64,000 nucleotides of DNA, from the NCBI RefSeq assembly GCF_002909235.1, contig NZ_PHQQ01000002.1, positions 62,001-126,000 on the forward strand, read 5' to 3'. The notes beneath the pieces were generated by a model. That model was not told the DNA's origin and searched no databases. It was given only the letters and a program-made list of their open reading frames with translations. Positions 18,030 to 28,160 of this stretch are shown here, piece after piece (position 1 is the stretch's first letter; each line of letters opens with the position of its first letter). The position numbers and the translations under genes are program-made. Source of the DNA: Arenibacter catalasegens (GTDB taxonomy: Bacteria; Bacteroidota; Bacteroidia; Flavobacteriales; Flavobacteriaceae).

Positions 18030-21000
18030 ATTCCTTCCTAAAATTTTGCGCAATAGCTCTTTAAAACTATTGAAATCTACCTGATAGGAAAGTCCAACAC
18101 CTTGGGTATAACCCTGACGGTCTGCTAAGAATTGTTGAATTTCATTCTCCCTATTAAATATTTTAGCACTTAGAGTTCCTTCCTCGTTAAGTAAAATCTG
18201 GACTTCCACATCCCCAGCAACCACAGTTTCAGTAACGCCCCCGACCGGAACCCCCACTCTTCCGTTTAACAGCACCCTATCACTGATTTGGGTAGACAAA
18301 GTAACCCCTACCCTATTTTCTGTCTGAATATCGGTACTCCGATCCAAAATACCTTGTTCATAAGACAATCCGAAATTGAGTTTATCATTGTCCCCAGCCA
18401 ATAAAGAATTGAGTATTCCTGAGGCAGATTGAAGAAGATTTCCTGTAACCGCTTGTTGATTGATACCTGTCTGGTCGTTGACAAATGATCCTTGCGCCAA
18501 AAGAAACAATGCATTTCTTTCTGCAATGGTTGGATCCTGCAATCTATACTCCAATTCAGATTTAACAATGGAATTGGTACCCGGAAAATCGATTCTCCAA
18601 TCTATAATAGGGCTTTCCAATTCCCCGGTAAGACTTACCACCACATCGGTTGGTATTCGCCTGGTATACCCGGGATTATCCAATAACGGAGCGGGATTGG
18701 CATTTAAGGAATAGATGGCTTCCATATTTAGTTGTGCAGCTAGGGGCTCCCTTTCCCAAGTTATATTACCCCCTGGTTTTACTTTAAAGGTTTTATCCAC
18801 TATTCCGCCAAACTTATAACGAAACTGTCCTGTAACCACTACAAAGTCCCCGTACATATTAAATTTACCATTGGTATTGATTTCAATGAACAAAATCCCG
18901 GCACCTGTGCCTTTTAATGAACTGCCTGTTTTGGTATCCACTACAATTTCGACTTCCGCATCAGGGGTGACATCCAAATTAAAGGCCAGTTCCAGCCCCT
19001 CCACCTCTTTTAAAACGCGTTGTGCCGTATCCGTGTTTTCTACTTTTTTACCAACGAAATTGATAAAGGAAAAATCCCCAACACTAACCACATCGCTAAT
19101 TGGAATTTTCAAAGAGGTACCTCTTGCCGTTTCACCATCTACATTTATCGTAAGGGCATTGGTTGGTCCAAATATCCTCCCTGTACCATTTAAATAACCA
19201 GCTCCATAATACAATACCTCTTCCTTGAACGGTGTATTCAAAATCAAGAAACGATCATTATTGGTATCAACATCCAAATCCAAACTCCAATCCCTAAATA
19301 ACTTATGGGTTATAGTACCATCCAAGGTGGCTTTGGTATTCATGGCCACATCGGTAAGTTTAATTTTTTGAAAATCAAAGGTTTGATTGGACAATCTAAC
19401 CTTTGAGAAAGGAGCAAAACTATAATCTACGTTTAAATATGGAATAGCCAAACCAGCTTCATTCAAGGATAACACACCACTCATATCGGGATTATTTATA
19501 GGCCCCCTTAATATGGCGCTACCCTGCAATAACCCCCTGATATTGGTTATAACGCCTTCTCCCAATGGACTAAATGGCTCTAAGTTAAACTTATTAAAAT
19601 CCACTATAAGATTGGCCTGGGGAATCTCTTCCCGATTGGAGATATTGCCAACCACACTCAGCTTTTCATTCCCTTTATCCACCAAAGACGTATTCACAAC
19701 AAAATCGGTCAAATCCCTGTTGCCCACTATACCAATGGCTAAATCTCCCAAAGTAATATCGTTTACACCAAAATTTTTAATATTTAAATTGGAGGACGGC
19801 AGATAAACATTGTCCCTCTGTAAAACGTTTAGAGTACCGTTCACCTCCCCATGCAACTTTAAACTATCTATGGCCGGTGTGATCTTGCCCAGTGTTACAA
19901 TTTTAAACTGAAGCTCTACATCCTTATAAGTAGAGTCGGCCAACTGCCCCCTTAACCGAATCTGCTCCTGTTCACTATTGTTCATTACTATTTCTTCAAT
20001 AGTAATACTATCCAGTGTCTTGTTGAGAATTACCTTGTTCTTATTATTTCCGTCCTTGTTCAGTATCCATTTGTTTCCTTTAAAATTGATATCCGAAGTC
20101 TTTAAGCCGATAACAGATTTGTTCTCCTTATTAAAGGTATGGTAGAAATTTAAGTTATAACTATCGTTGTATTCACTGCCACCACGAAATTCCGTTCTAA
20201 AAAACAAAGTATCCTTTAAGGTGGTATTTATTAAATTAAAATCTTTTACATCATAGTAGGGAGTTGCAAGGTCCCCAATGGAAACATAGGTGTTAAACAA
20301 TGGATTTTTATTATCTATTTTTATATCTATATTATCCAATTCATTACCATAGGCCACTATACTGGGCGATTTAAAAGTGAGCTTAAAATCGCCTTCATCG
20401 GCAATAATATTTCCTTTTATAAAAGTATTTGGATCAAATTTCACCTCTGGAAAAAACACATCCACAATTTTATTATAAATTTTAAAATTAAAGGCCAACC
20501 TTTGATTACTTGAAATATTGAAAGGTCTATAATTCGTGTAAATACTCCCCAAAGAATTCTGGAGCAACCTGCCGAGTTCCTTTACCTTAAAATTGCCTTT
20601 TAAATATCCCGTAATGATATCCGGGGAATTAATATCAATAATTCGGGTACTATCATTTTCAAAGGTGGATGAAACTTTAAAATCATCAAAGTAGTAGGTG
20701 TCGTTTTTGTTCTGGTAATTGGTTTTGGAAAACTTTATATCCCCTACAATATTGTCCAAGGAATTTCCGGTAATATCCATATTTACATCGCCTTTAAATA
20801 TAGATACACTATCCTTTATAAAGTTTATTTTTTTGAGATCAGCATAATCAACCGAGGCAATAAAATTGAAATTATTTCTGTTTTCGGCAAAATCCGCCAA
20901 ACCTTTAAAACTAAACTTAATATTTTCGTCCCTACACAATAGGGACCCATCAAAAAGTTGTTCTTTTATAATCCCCGAAACATTAATATCCTTGTAATCA

Positions 21001-22355
21001 TAGCCATTAAAATTTAAGGAATATACCTGCCCAATGACTTCGGTATTTAAATATTCCATAACGACGCCCTTGCCCTCCACATTAAAATCCAAATTTGTAA
21101 TACCCACATCTTCCCTTTCGATTAGATTTCCAAGATCAAAATCGATTAGAGAAACAAACCCCTTGTACGAGGCATCGTCTATGTGATCAATATCTGTAAG
21201 CTCCAGATCCACATAACTACTTCCAATTAGGGTGTTAATGTTGGCTTTGGCATTTATAGAGGATTCTGTGATAAGGGCGTCGCCCCGGACGGTGAACTGG
21301 CCCAATCTCTGGATTGAAGACGGCAATACATCCAAAATATTGGGTAGCAGGGCCCTTAGTTCATAGTAGTTGGAAGTAACATTCTTCATATTGGCCATAA
21401 GGGCAAATTTGCCATCCTTGGTGAACAAATTTTTATAATTAAAGTCACCACGCATACCTGTATTATCCATAGTCAAAAACAGGTCGTTCGTATTCAAATC
21501 GTTCAATACTCCGCTTGCTACAGTGGAAAATGTTACTATTTTGTCGCTCCCAAATTGATTATAAAGCAGGTTCACTTCATTCAAGGCCACCGTGGACTCT
21601 ATGAATTCAGCGTCAATTTTTACTTTATTTAAAAAATCTTTAAAGTCTTCCCTATCATAGTCGAATACCACTTTACCCAATATATTCGATTGAGGCGTTT
21701 TAATGCTTAAGGAATCAAAACGCATTTGCTGTTTTGTATACTTGAATTCGGTAGCCATTTTTTCTACCACCACCCCCCTTGTACTTCGAAAGGACATCTT
21801 TTCTATATTAGAATTTACGTCCGGGCCAATTATAGTAAATTCAGAGGCCGAAATGTTTAGATTATTAAAATTCAGCATTTCCGTGGTCTCTCGATTTTCA
21901 TCAATGAGCCTAAATTTACTATCCGTAATTTCTACATCTGCGGAAGAAAAATAAAATGGGGGCGCTCCGGGTTTACGCGGTTTTTTATCGTCCAATTTAT
22001 CAATAAAAACCTCTAGATTGGTGTTTTTGTTGTCCTGGTAGGTTTTAAGCTTAAAATTGAGTCGCTCAATGGCAATATCGCCAAACTCCAGTTTACCATT
22101 CACCAGGTTGCGAACATTCAAGATAGAAGTACTTAAATTATCTATGTAGAACAACGTATCCTGTTTGTAATCTTCGATATAAACACCCTTCAGCGAAGTA
22201 TCCCATGAAATTAAGGAAATCCTTAAGCGCTCAATATTAATATTAGTGCCATATTCTTTATTGATCTCGGTAGTGGCATACTTGGCAAAACGGGTCTGGA
22301 CAAACGGCAGAGAAAGTATTACACTACCCAAAACGCAAATAAGAACGAGCACCAA
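18024..22355 (-). CDS. tamB: TamB-like translocation and assembly module protein
   Basis: A 1443-residue protein: N-terminal transmembrane anchor, a very long AsmA/TamB-type beta-rich body, and the C-terminal DUF490/TamB domain (about 1050-1440), ending in VGLSYQVDFNSFKELLRKILGRNK. Proteins of this family span the periplasm and carry phospholipids or assist outer-membrane protein insertion. The start is uncertain: TTG (22355) and GTG (22352) are adjacent, but the frame stays open 15 codons further up and encodes a basic stretch (IKKLRKILVRVF) that would complete the anchor's N-region, with no ATG or other common start codon there. Divergent from tsaD with 84 bp between. Confidence 0.88.
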   Translation of the reverse strand: MVLVLICVLGSVILSLPFVQTRFAKYATTEINKEYGTNINIERLRISLISWDTSLKGVYIEDYKQDTLFYIDNLSTSILNVRNLVNGKLEFGDIAIERLNFKLKTYQDNKNTNLEVFIDKLDDKKPRKPGAPPFYFSSADVEITDSKFRLIDENRETTEMLNFNNLNISASEFTIIGPDVNSNIEKMSFRSTRGVVVEKMATEFKYTKQQMRFDSLSIKTPQSNILGKVVFDYDREDFKDFLNKVKIDAEFIESTVALNEVNLLYNQFGSDKIVTFSTVASGVLNDLNTNDLFLTMDNTGMRGDFNYKNLFTKDGKFALMANMKNVTSNYYELRALLPNILDVLPSSIQRLGQFTVRGDALITESSINAKANINTLIGSSYVDLELTDIDHIDDASYKGFVSLIDFDLGNLIEREDVGITNLDFNVEGKGVVMEYLNTEVIGQVYSLNFNGYDYKDINVSGIIKEQLFDGSLLCRDENIKFSFKGLADFAENRNNFNFIASVDYADLKKINFIKDSVSIFKGDVNMDITGNSLDNIVGDIKFSKTNYQNKNDTYYFDDFKVSSTFENDSTRIIDINSPDIITGYLKGNFKVKELGRLLQNSLGSIYTNYRPFNISSNQRLAFNFKIYNKIVDVFFPEVKFDPNTFIKGNIIADEGDFKLTFKSPSIVAYGNELDNIDIKIDNKNPLFNTYVSIGDLATPYYDVKDFNLINTTLKDTLFFRTEFRGGSEYNDSYNLNFYHTFNKENKSVIGLKTSDINFKGNKWILNKDGNNKNKVILNKTLDSITIEEIVMNNSEQEQIRLRGQLADSTYKDVELQFKIVTLGKITPAIDSLKLHGEVNGTLNVLQRDNVYLPSSNLNIKNFGVNDITLGDLAIGIVGNRDLTDFVVNTSLVDKGNEKLSVVGNISNREEIPQANLIVDFNKFNLEPFSPLGEGVITNIRGLLQGSAILRGPINNPDMSGVLSLNEAGLAIPYLNVDYSFAPFSKVRLSNQTFDFQKIKLTDVAMNTKATLDGTITHKLFRDWSLDLDVDTNNDRFLILNTPFKEEVLYYGAGYLNGTGRIFGPTNALTINVDGETARGTSLKIPISDVVSVGDFSFINFVGKKVENTDTAQRVLKEVEGLELAFNLDVTPDAEVEIVVDTKTGSSLKGTGAGILFIEINTNGKFNMYGDFVVVTGQFRYKFGGIVDKTFKVKPGGNITWEREPLAAQLNMEAIYSLNANPAPLLDNPGYTRRIPTDVVVSLTGELESPIIDWRIDFPGTNSIVKSELEYRLQDPTIAERNALFLLAQGSFVNDQTGINQQAVTGNLLQSASGILNSLLAGDNDKLNFGLSYEQGILDRSTDIQTENRVGVTLSTQISDRVLLNGRVGVPVGGVTETVVAGDVEVQILLNEEGTLSAKIFNRENEIQQFLADRQGYTQGVGLSYQVDFNSFKELLRKILGRNK

Positions 22356-22405
22356 AAATACTCTGACTAGAATTTTTCTTAATTTTTTGATAGGGCTTTA
22401 TGTTT

Positions 22406-22413
22406 TACCTTTG
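22406..22413 (+). promoter_or_regulatory. -7 box of the tsaD promoter
   Basis: TACCTTTG is a perfect TAnnTTTG, with a TTG (22387-22389) upstream as a possible -33 element at a somewhat short spacing. The leader to the GTG at 22440 is about 20 nt. Confidence 0.5.
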
Positions 22414-22439
22414 TACATTCAAATTTTATTCCAAACAAA

Positions 22440-23465
22440 GTGGAAAATAAAACTATTTATATTCTTGCCATTGAATCCTCTTGTGATGACACATCTGCGG
22501 CGGTATTATGCAACAATAGGACACTAAGCAATGTTGTGGCCACGCAAAAAATACATGAGGAATACGGGGGGGTTGTTCCCGAACTTGCCTCAAGGGCACA
22601 CCAACAAAATATAGTCCCTGTGGTACACCAAGCATTAGCCAAAGCAAATATCGATAAAAAACAGTTATCCGCCATAGCTTTTACACGCGGACCAGGACTT
22701 ATGGGTTCTTTATTGGTAGGAACCTCCTTTGCCAAATCGCTTTCCCTGGGATTGGACATTCCATTAATTGAGGTTAACCACATGCAAGCCCACATTTTAT
22801 CGCACTTTATTGAGGAAGAAAATTTCAAAACACCTTCCTTCCCGTTTTTGGCAATGACCATTAGTGGAGGACATACACAAATTGTATTGGTTAAGGATCA
22901 TTTTAAAATGGAAATTTTAGGAGAATCTCTAGATGACGCCGTAGGGGAAGCTTACGACAAAAGCGCTAAAATATTGGGACTTCCCTATCCTGGCGGGCCA
23001 TTGGTAGACAAATATGCACAATTGGGCAACCCTAAAGCCTTTCCCTTCCCGAAGCCCAAAGTGGATGGACTCAACTTTAGTTTCAGTGGATTAAAAACTA
23101 GTATACTCTATTTTATTCAGCGGGAAACCAAAAAGAACCCAAATTTTATTTCAGAAAACCTGAACGATATCTGTGCATCCATCCAATATACCATCATCAA
23201 TATATTAATGGATAAAATAAAAAAGGCTGTAAAGCAAACTGGGATAAAACAGATAGCCATAGGTGGTGGAGTTTCTGCTAATTCAGGCATTAGACAGGCC
23301 TTGCAGAATGCGGAGGATAAATGGGGATGGACATCCTATATTCCCAAATTTGAATATTGTACGGATAACGCTGCCATGATCGGTATAGTGGGATATTTAA
23401 AATACAAAGAATTAAACTTTGTAGATCAAAGTGTTACCGCCAAGGCGAGATATGTAATCGAATAA
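22440..23465 (+). CDS. tsaD: tRNA N6-threonylcarbamoyladenosine synthase subunit TsaD
   Basis: 341 residues, standard for TsaD (Kae1/YgjD/Gcp). Motifs: ILAIESSCDDTSAAV at the N-terminus, metal-binding HMQAHILSH near residue 113-121, FLAMTISGGHTQIVLV, DDAVGEAYDKSAKILGLPYPGGP and IAIGGGVSANSGIRQAL. TsaD transfers the threonylcarbamoyl group to A37 of ANN-decoding tRNAs, together with TsaB and TsaE. The start is GTG at 22440; no ATG lies in a usable position and the N-terminus aligns with the family. Confidence 0.95.
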   Translation: MENKTIYILAIESSCDDTSAAVLCNNRTLSNVVATQKIHEEYGGVVPELASRAHQQNIVPVVHQALAKANIDKKQLSAIAFTRGPGLMGSLLVGTSFAKSLSLGLDIPLIEVNHMQAHILSHFIEEENFKTPSFPFLAMTISGGHTQIVLVKDHFKMEILGESLDDAVGEAYDKSAKILGLPYPGGPLVDKYAQLGNPKAFPFPKPKVDGLNFSFSGLKTSILYFIQRETKKNPNFISENLNDICASIQYTIINILMDKIKKAVKQTGIKQIAIGGGVSANSGIRQALQNAEDKWGWTSYIPKFEYCTDNAAMIGIVGYLKYKELNFVDQSVTAKARYVIE

Positions 23466-23582
23466 AAAGTCCATTATCTAAAATATAAAATTGGTTATAA
23501 CCTCAGGTTACTGCACAACAGATACTGTAATCTTAATGCAATTCATTTACATGGATTTTGTATCTTAATATTTTTAAATATT

Positions 23583-23930
23583 ATGGCATACAACGAACAA
23601 TTTGCACAACGTATTAGGGGGAGTTTTGAATTGCAACCCCAATCTGTCCGATCTAAAATTACAGAAAAGAAAATGTTTGGTGGACTAGCCTTTTTGTATA
23701 GTGGAAAAATGACCGTTGGTATTGTAAAGGACAATCTTATGGTAAGGGTCATCTCCGACAAAATGGAAAAAACTCTAAAATCCAAACACGTGAGACCCAT
23801 GGATTTTACAAAACGCCCCATGAAAGAATTTATTTATGTTTCCGAAGAAGGAATTGCCACGGAGGAAAAGTTATTGAATTATATCGAATTGGGTTTGGAA
23901 CATGCAAAACAAAAATTGAAGCATCTGTAA
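23583..23930 (+). CDS. TfoX/Sxy N-terminal domain protein
   Basis: 115 residues consisting of one TfoX_N domain: FAQRIRGSFELQ, then KKMFGGLAFLYSGKMTVGIV and KDNLMVRV, typical of the stand-alone domain. In gammaproteobacteria TfoX/Sxy promotes competence genes; stand-alone homologues in Bacteroidota have no proven role. It is followed by an outlying GIATEEKLLNYIELGLEHA helix. Monocistronic. Confidence 0.8.
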   Translation: MAYNEQFAQRIRGSFELQPQSVRSKITEKKMFGGLAFLYSGKMTVGIVKDNLMVRVISDKMEKTLKSKHVRPMDFTKRPMKEFIYVSEEGIATEEKLLNYIELGLEHAKQKLKHL

Positions 23931-24051
23931 TCATCACTTTTAACCTATGTATCTGAACAATCGCACTAAATGGGATGATAATACTGACTATTATATTTCA
24001 CCATACCCATAAGCTTAAAAAAAAATATTTTATACATATTTTAAAATAAAT

Positions 24052-25512
24052 ATGAGGTACAATAAATTTTACATTGGCCTTGTACTCATGATCTTAGTAT
24101 TTCAAAATTCTGCATTTTCTCAAAAATCATGGGCGAAAAAATTACCTGGTATCGGGACTTTTTCCTCTCCAAGAATAGCAGATCTGAATCAAGATGGTAC
24201 TGGCGATATTATTATAGGGGCCGGCAAGGAAGAATTAAAGTCCTCCGATTCTGCTGTCATTGCCGTAAGCGGTATAGACGGAAAATTACTTTGGAAAGTA
24301 TCGGCAAAAGATCAAATATTCGGTTCGGCTACTCTCAAAGATATTACCAATGACCAAGTAAATGATGTGTTTATTGGTGGCCGATCAGCACAATTATTGG
24401 CTATTAACGGGAGAACTGGAAAAATAATTTGGCGGTTTAAACCTCCAAAGAATCAAAAAAAAGATTGGTTCAACTTTTACAATCCTCAATTTATTCCTGA
24501 TCAGAATAATGATGGACAGGAAGATATTTTGGTATCCAACGGAGGCAATGTCCTAAAAGAACCCTATGACCCTGATAGGCCTGTGGGCTATTTGGTGATT
24601 TTGAACAGTAAAAATGGTGAATTAATACAGAAAGCACCAATGCCTGATGGAAAGGAGACCTATATGTCCGTAACCATATTGCCTAATGAATCCCAAGAAT
24701 TTACAAACGTAATCTATGGGACTGGCGGAGAAACCATAGCTGGTAATCTGTATGCAACTTCTATAAAAGATATCATGACCGGTGATATATCCAACTCGGT
24801 TAAATTGGCCTCTGGGGAAGCTACAGGGTTCATTGGACCCGCTGCTTGGGTGGATATAAATGATGATGACGTTCATGACATTGTGGCCAATACTTTTGAT
24901 GGCAGAATGTTAGCATTTGATGGTAAAACCTATGAACCCATTTGGAGCGTGATCATACCGGATACCCAAGCCCATAGTTCTATGGCCATAGGGAATTTCA
25001 CCGATGATTCCATTCCGGATTTTTTTACCTCCTATGCCCAAGGTAAGTGGCCAACCTTGGAATGGTCCAAACAAATTATGGTTAACGGAAAAAATGGCAA
25101 AGTAGAATTAAAGGACTCGTTGGGATATTATCAGATGAGCACACCCATAGCGGTAGATTTAAACAATGATGGAAAAGAAGAGGCGATTTTACCAATGAAC
25201 TATCAAGTGTTTGATAGCCTACAAATGAAATACTTTTATAATGATCTGGCCATTATCGATTTTTCCAAAAAAGAAACCATCAAATTAAATTTAAATTATG
25301 AAGGCAATAATCTATCGTCCACGCCATGGGTTGGAGATTTAGACAATAATGGATTTTTGGATATCATTTATATTCATGGTACAAATCTTAAACAAACATA
25401 TACCTTTGATGGATTACAAATAAACAGGATAGACACAGATATCCCAATAAGTCAAAAAATAAAATGGGGAAGTTATATGGGCAGTAATTACAATGGGGTA
25501 TACGACCATTAA
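24052..25512 (+). CDS. Exported FG-GAP/VCBS-repeat beta-propeller protein
   Basis: 486 residues with a cleavable signal peptide (ends NSAFSQ) and several FG-GAP/integrin-like repeats with calcium-type DxNxDGxxD loops: DLNQDGTGDIIIG, DQNNDGQEDILV, DINDDDVHDIVA, DLNNDGKEEAILP, DLDNNGFLDIIYI. PQQ-like turns (GKLLWK, GKIIWR) alternate with them. A secreted or periplasmic beta-propeller is certain in outline; a ligand or enzymatic role is not indicated. It ends 36 bp before rsmE. Confidence 0.8.
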   Translation: MRYNKFYIGLVLMILVFQNSAFSQKSWAKKLPGIGTFSSPRIADLNQDGTGDIIIGAGKEELKSSDSAVIAVSGIDGKLLWKVSAKDQIFGSATLKDITNDQVNDVFIGGRSAQLLAINGRTGKIIWRFKPPKNQKKDWFNFYNPQFIPDQNNDGQEDILVSNGGNVLKEPYDPDRPVGYLVILNSKNGELIQKAPMPDGKETYMSVTILPNESQEFTNVIYGTGGETIAGNLYATSIKDIMTGDISNSVKLASGEATGFIGPAAWVDINDDDVHDIVANTFDGRMLAFDGKTYEPIWSVIIPDTQAHSSMAIGNFTDDSIPDFFTSYAQGKWPTLEWSKQIMVNGKNGKVELKDSLGYYQMSTPIAVDLNNDGKEEAILPMNYQVFDSLQMKYFYNDLAIIDFSKKETIKLNLNYEGNNLSSTPWVGDLDNNGFLDIIYIHGTNLKQTYTFDGLQINRIDTDIPISQKIKWGSYMGSNYNGVYDH

Positions 25513-25548
25513 ATCTAAGTCTTCCCAAAATCGAAATATCCAAAAATT

Positions 25549-26265
25549 ATGCAACTGTTTTACCATCCTGAATTAGAAAACAACACGGACCAATTTATTT
25601 TTCCAACTGATGAGAGTCGGCATATTTCCAAGGTATTGCGAAAAAAATCCGGAGATATCCTGCAAATTACCAATGGTAAGGGTATTTGGTTTGAAGCCGA
25701 AATACTGAGCCCAGATCACAAGAAGTGTGTTGCTAAAATTATATCAAAAACCCAAATACCCCCAAAACCATATCAACTTCATATGGCGGTTGCGCCAACA
25801 AAACTGAACGACCGTTTCGAATGGTTTTTGGAAAAAGCTACAGAGATCGGGGTTCATGAAATTACGCCAGTTATTTGCGACCATTCCGAACGAAAGGTTA
25901 TCAAAATGGACCGCATGGAAAAGGTCATCCAATCAGCCATGAAACAATCTTTACAAGTATTCTTGCCTCAATTAAATCCTACCATCACTTTTAAGGAATT
26001 TATGACACAATCTAGAAGCGGTGAAATCTACATAGCACATTGTGAGGAAGACAAAAAAAAGGAACTATCACAGTCGGCCTTGGCCCATAAAAATACTACT
26101 ATATTAATTGGTCCAGAAGGGGATTTCTCTCCTGAAGAGATTAAATTGGCCTTAGAAAACAAATTTCAAGCTGTTGCTTTGGGAAACACTAGGTTACGGA
26201 CAGAAACTGCCGCCATTGTAGCCTGCACCACCATAGCATTAATTAACTTGCAAAAAACTCCTTAA
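25549..26265 (+). CDS. rsmE: 16S rRNA m3U1498 methyltransferase RsmE
   Basis: 238 residues of the RsmE family: an N-terminal PUA-like domain (TDESRHISKVLRKKSGD) and a SPOUT methyltransferase domain with the knot motifs FLEKATEIGVHEITPV, ILIGPEGDFSPEEI and ALGNTRLRTETAAI. It methylates N3 of U1498 in 16S rRNA. The frame is intact and the length is normal. Confidence 0.93.
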   Translation: MQLFYHPELENNTDQFIFPTDESRHISKVLRKKSGDILQITNGKGIWFEAEILSPDHKKCVAKIISKTQIPPKPYQLHMAVAPTKLNDRFEWFLEKATEIGVHEITPVICDHSERKVIKMDRMEKVIQSAMKQSLQVFLPQLNPTITFKEFMTQSRSGEIYIAHCEEDKKKELSQSALAHKNTTILIGPEGDFSPEEIKLALENKFQAVALGNTRLRTETAAIVACTTIALINLQKTP

Positions 26266-26410
26266 GAGCATCTTTTAGTAACAATACTTGTTAAACAATA
26301 GGCTGCGATAAAACCTCTCGGTAGCACGCCATAGTGAGATATACCTTTCCTTATTGTTTTTTAACTCGTTAATATTCTTAAATTTGAATACCTTAATTTT
26401 CCGAGTGTAC

Positions 26411-27061
26411 ATGAAGCAGCTAGTTGCAATCCTGTTAATTTTCAATTTTTTTATGGCCACCACCTTATATGCCCAAGAAATTGCCATTTTAAAATACGGA
26501 GGCGGGGGTGATTGGTACGCCAACCCCACTGCACTTCCAAATCTAATAAATTTCTGTAACCAACAATTAAGGACTACGATCGATCCCAAACCACATACTG
26601 TTGAAGTAGGTAGCTCAAATATTTTTCAATATCCTTTTTTACACATGACCGGGCATGGAAACATACATTTCTCTCAAGAGGAAGCGGACAACCTAAGAAC
26701 CTATTTATTGGCTGGAGGATTTCTACATATAGATGACAACTACGGTATGGAACCTTACTTGCGTAAGGAATTGACCAAAGTATTTCCAGACCAAGAACTG
26801 ACGGAATTAGGTGCCGACCACCCCATATTCCGGCAGCAATACCAATTTCCGAAAGGCTTGCCAAAGATTCATGAACATGATGGCAAACGGCCCCAGGCGT
26901 TTGGAATCTTCGATCAAAATCGTCTGATATTACTTTTCACCTTTGAAAGCGACCTCGGAGACGGATGGGAAGACCCAGAAGTACATAACGACTCCAAAGA
27001 GGTTCGCCTAATGGCTTTGCAAATGGGGGCCAATATAATCTCCTACGTTTTTAAAAGTTAA
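26411..27061 (+). CDS. DUF4159 domain protein, exported
   Basis: 216 residues from the ATG at 26411; a TTG 57 bp upstream in frame would push the signal peptide inward and is less likely. Signal peptide ends near TLYAQE. The DUF4159 domain covers the rest: KYGGGGDWYANPT, FLHMTGHGNIHFSQEE, LLAGGFLHIDDNYGM and GADHPIF, resembling a glutamine-amidotransferase-like fold without an obvious catalytic Cys. Such proteins are common in Bacteroidota and of unknown function. It is 3 bp upstream of the AI-2E-type transporter gene, so probably co-transcribed. Confidence 0.8.
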   Translation: MKQLVAILLIFNFFMATTLYAQEIAILKYGGGGDWYANPTALPNLINFCNQQLRTTIDPKPHTVEVGSSNIFQYPFLHMTGHGNIHFSQEEADNLRTYLLAGGFLHIDDNYGMEPYLRKELTKVFPDQELTELGADHPIFRQQYQFPKGLPKIHEHDGKRPQAFGIFDQNRLILLFTFESDLGDGWEDPEVHNDSKEVRLMALQMGANIISYVFKS

Positions 27062-27064
27062 TAT

Positions 27065-28153
27065 ATGACACCAAAGACTATTGCCGAAGGTATTTTAAGG
27101 GCACTTGGAATTGTTGTAGCCATTGTTATCCTTTTGGTTTTCTTACACAAAATTAGCGCTGTATTAGTATACATCTCCATAGCCGCTGTGGCCAGTTTAA
27201 TTGGACGCCCAATTGTACTTTTTTTTCGCAAAAAGTTGAAATTCAACAACACCATTGCGGTTATTATAACGATGATATTCCTTATAGGAATTGTTGGCGG
27301 GGTCATTGCTTTGTTTGTTCCGTTGTTAATTAAACAGGGACAAAACTTATCTCTTCTTAACATGGATGCCCTGCAAAACAATTTTGAAGGTCTATATGGT
27401 CAGCTCCTTGAATATTTTGGCGTTCAATCAAAAGATTTGGAACAAAGCATCAAAGATTCACATTTGTTTTCGAACTTTAACTTTGGGATTATTCCAGATT
27501 TCCTAAATTCAGTAATCGGCATATTAGGAAGTTTTAGTGTAGGGCTGTTTTCAGTGTTATTTATAGCCTTCTTTTTTTTAAAAGACAGTAAGCTTTTTGA
27601 GGAATCAATACTTACATTTATTCCAAAAAACAATGAAAATAGATTTCAAAATTCCATGGAAACCATTAAGAATCTGCTTTCCAGATATTTTGTTGGTCTA
27701 GTTTTTCAGATCCTGATCTTGTTTGTCATATATTCCATAGTACTATTCGTCTTTGGAATTGAAAATGCAGTAGTCATCGCCTTCCTCTGCGCACTTTTAA
27801 ACCTAATTCCCTATGTAGGTCCAATAATTGGTGGGTTATTAATGGCTGTTTTAACTATGACCAGTAATGTGGGTGCGGATTTTAGTAGCGTGATTTTACC
27901 TAAGACTGGTTATGTAATGATAGGTTTTATCATTGGTCAGTTGGTGGATAACTTTTTCTCCCAGCCCTTTATCTTTTCCAATAGTGTAAAGTCGCACCCC
28001 TTGGAGATTTTTCTGATCATCATTATTGGGGGATTACTATTTGGAGTCACGGGAATGATTATTGCCGTACCAGGTTATACCGCTATAAAGGTAATCCTAA
28101 AGGAATTTTTCGCAGATAATAAAATTGTAAAATCGCTTACAAAAAATCTATAA
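27065..28153 (+). CDS. AI-2E family transporter (PerM/YdiK-like)
   Basis: 362 residues, about 8 membrane helices, with the family pattern: two N-terminal helices, a soluble loop (about 95-150), a central hairpin, and the C-terminal half carrying FLCALLNLIPYVGPIIGG and SNSVKSHPLEIFLIIIIGG. Family members export autoinducer-2 or act as ion/proton-linked permeases; the substrate is not visible. Preceded by the DUF4159 gene and followed 7 bp later by a methyltransferase gene, forming a three-gene run. Confidence 0.87.
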   Translation: MTPKTIAEGILRALGIVVAIVILLVFLHKISAVLVYISIAAVASLIGRPIVLFFRKKLKFNNTIAVIITMIFLIGIVGGVIALFVPLLIKQGQNLSLLNMDALQNNFEGLYGQLLEYFGVQSKDLEQSIKDSHLFSNFNFGIIPDFLNSVIGILGSFSVGLFSVLFIAFFFLKDSKLFEESILTFIPKNNENRFQNSMETIKNLLSRYFVGLVFQILILFVIYSIVLFVFGIENAVVIAFLCALLNLIPYVGPIIGGLLMAVLTMTSNVGADFSSVILPKTGYVMIGFIIGQLVDNFFSQPFIFSNSVKSHPLEIFLIIIIGGLLFGVTGMIIAVPGYTAIKVILKEFFADNKIVKSLTKNL

Positions 28154-28160
28154 TTCTACC

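Noticed and set aside
23493-23510. TAACC-TCA-GGTTA palindrome between tsaD and the TfoX-domain gene, resembling GTAAC-N4-GTTAC
   Set aside because: The spacing between half-sites is wrong for the sulfur operators and no TAnnTTTG box lies 33 bp away.
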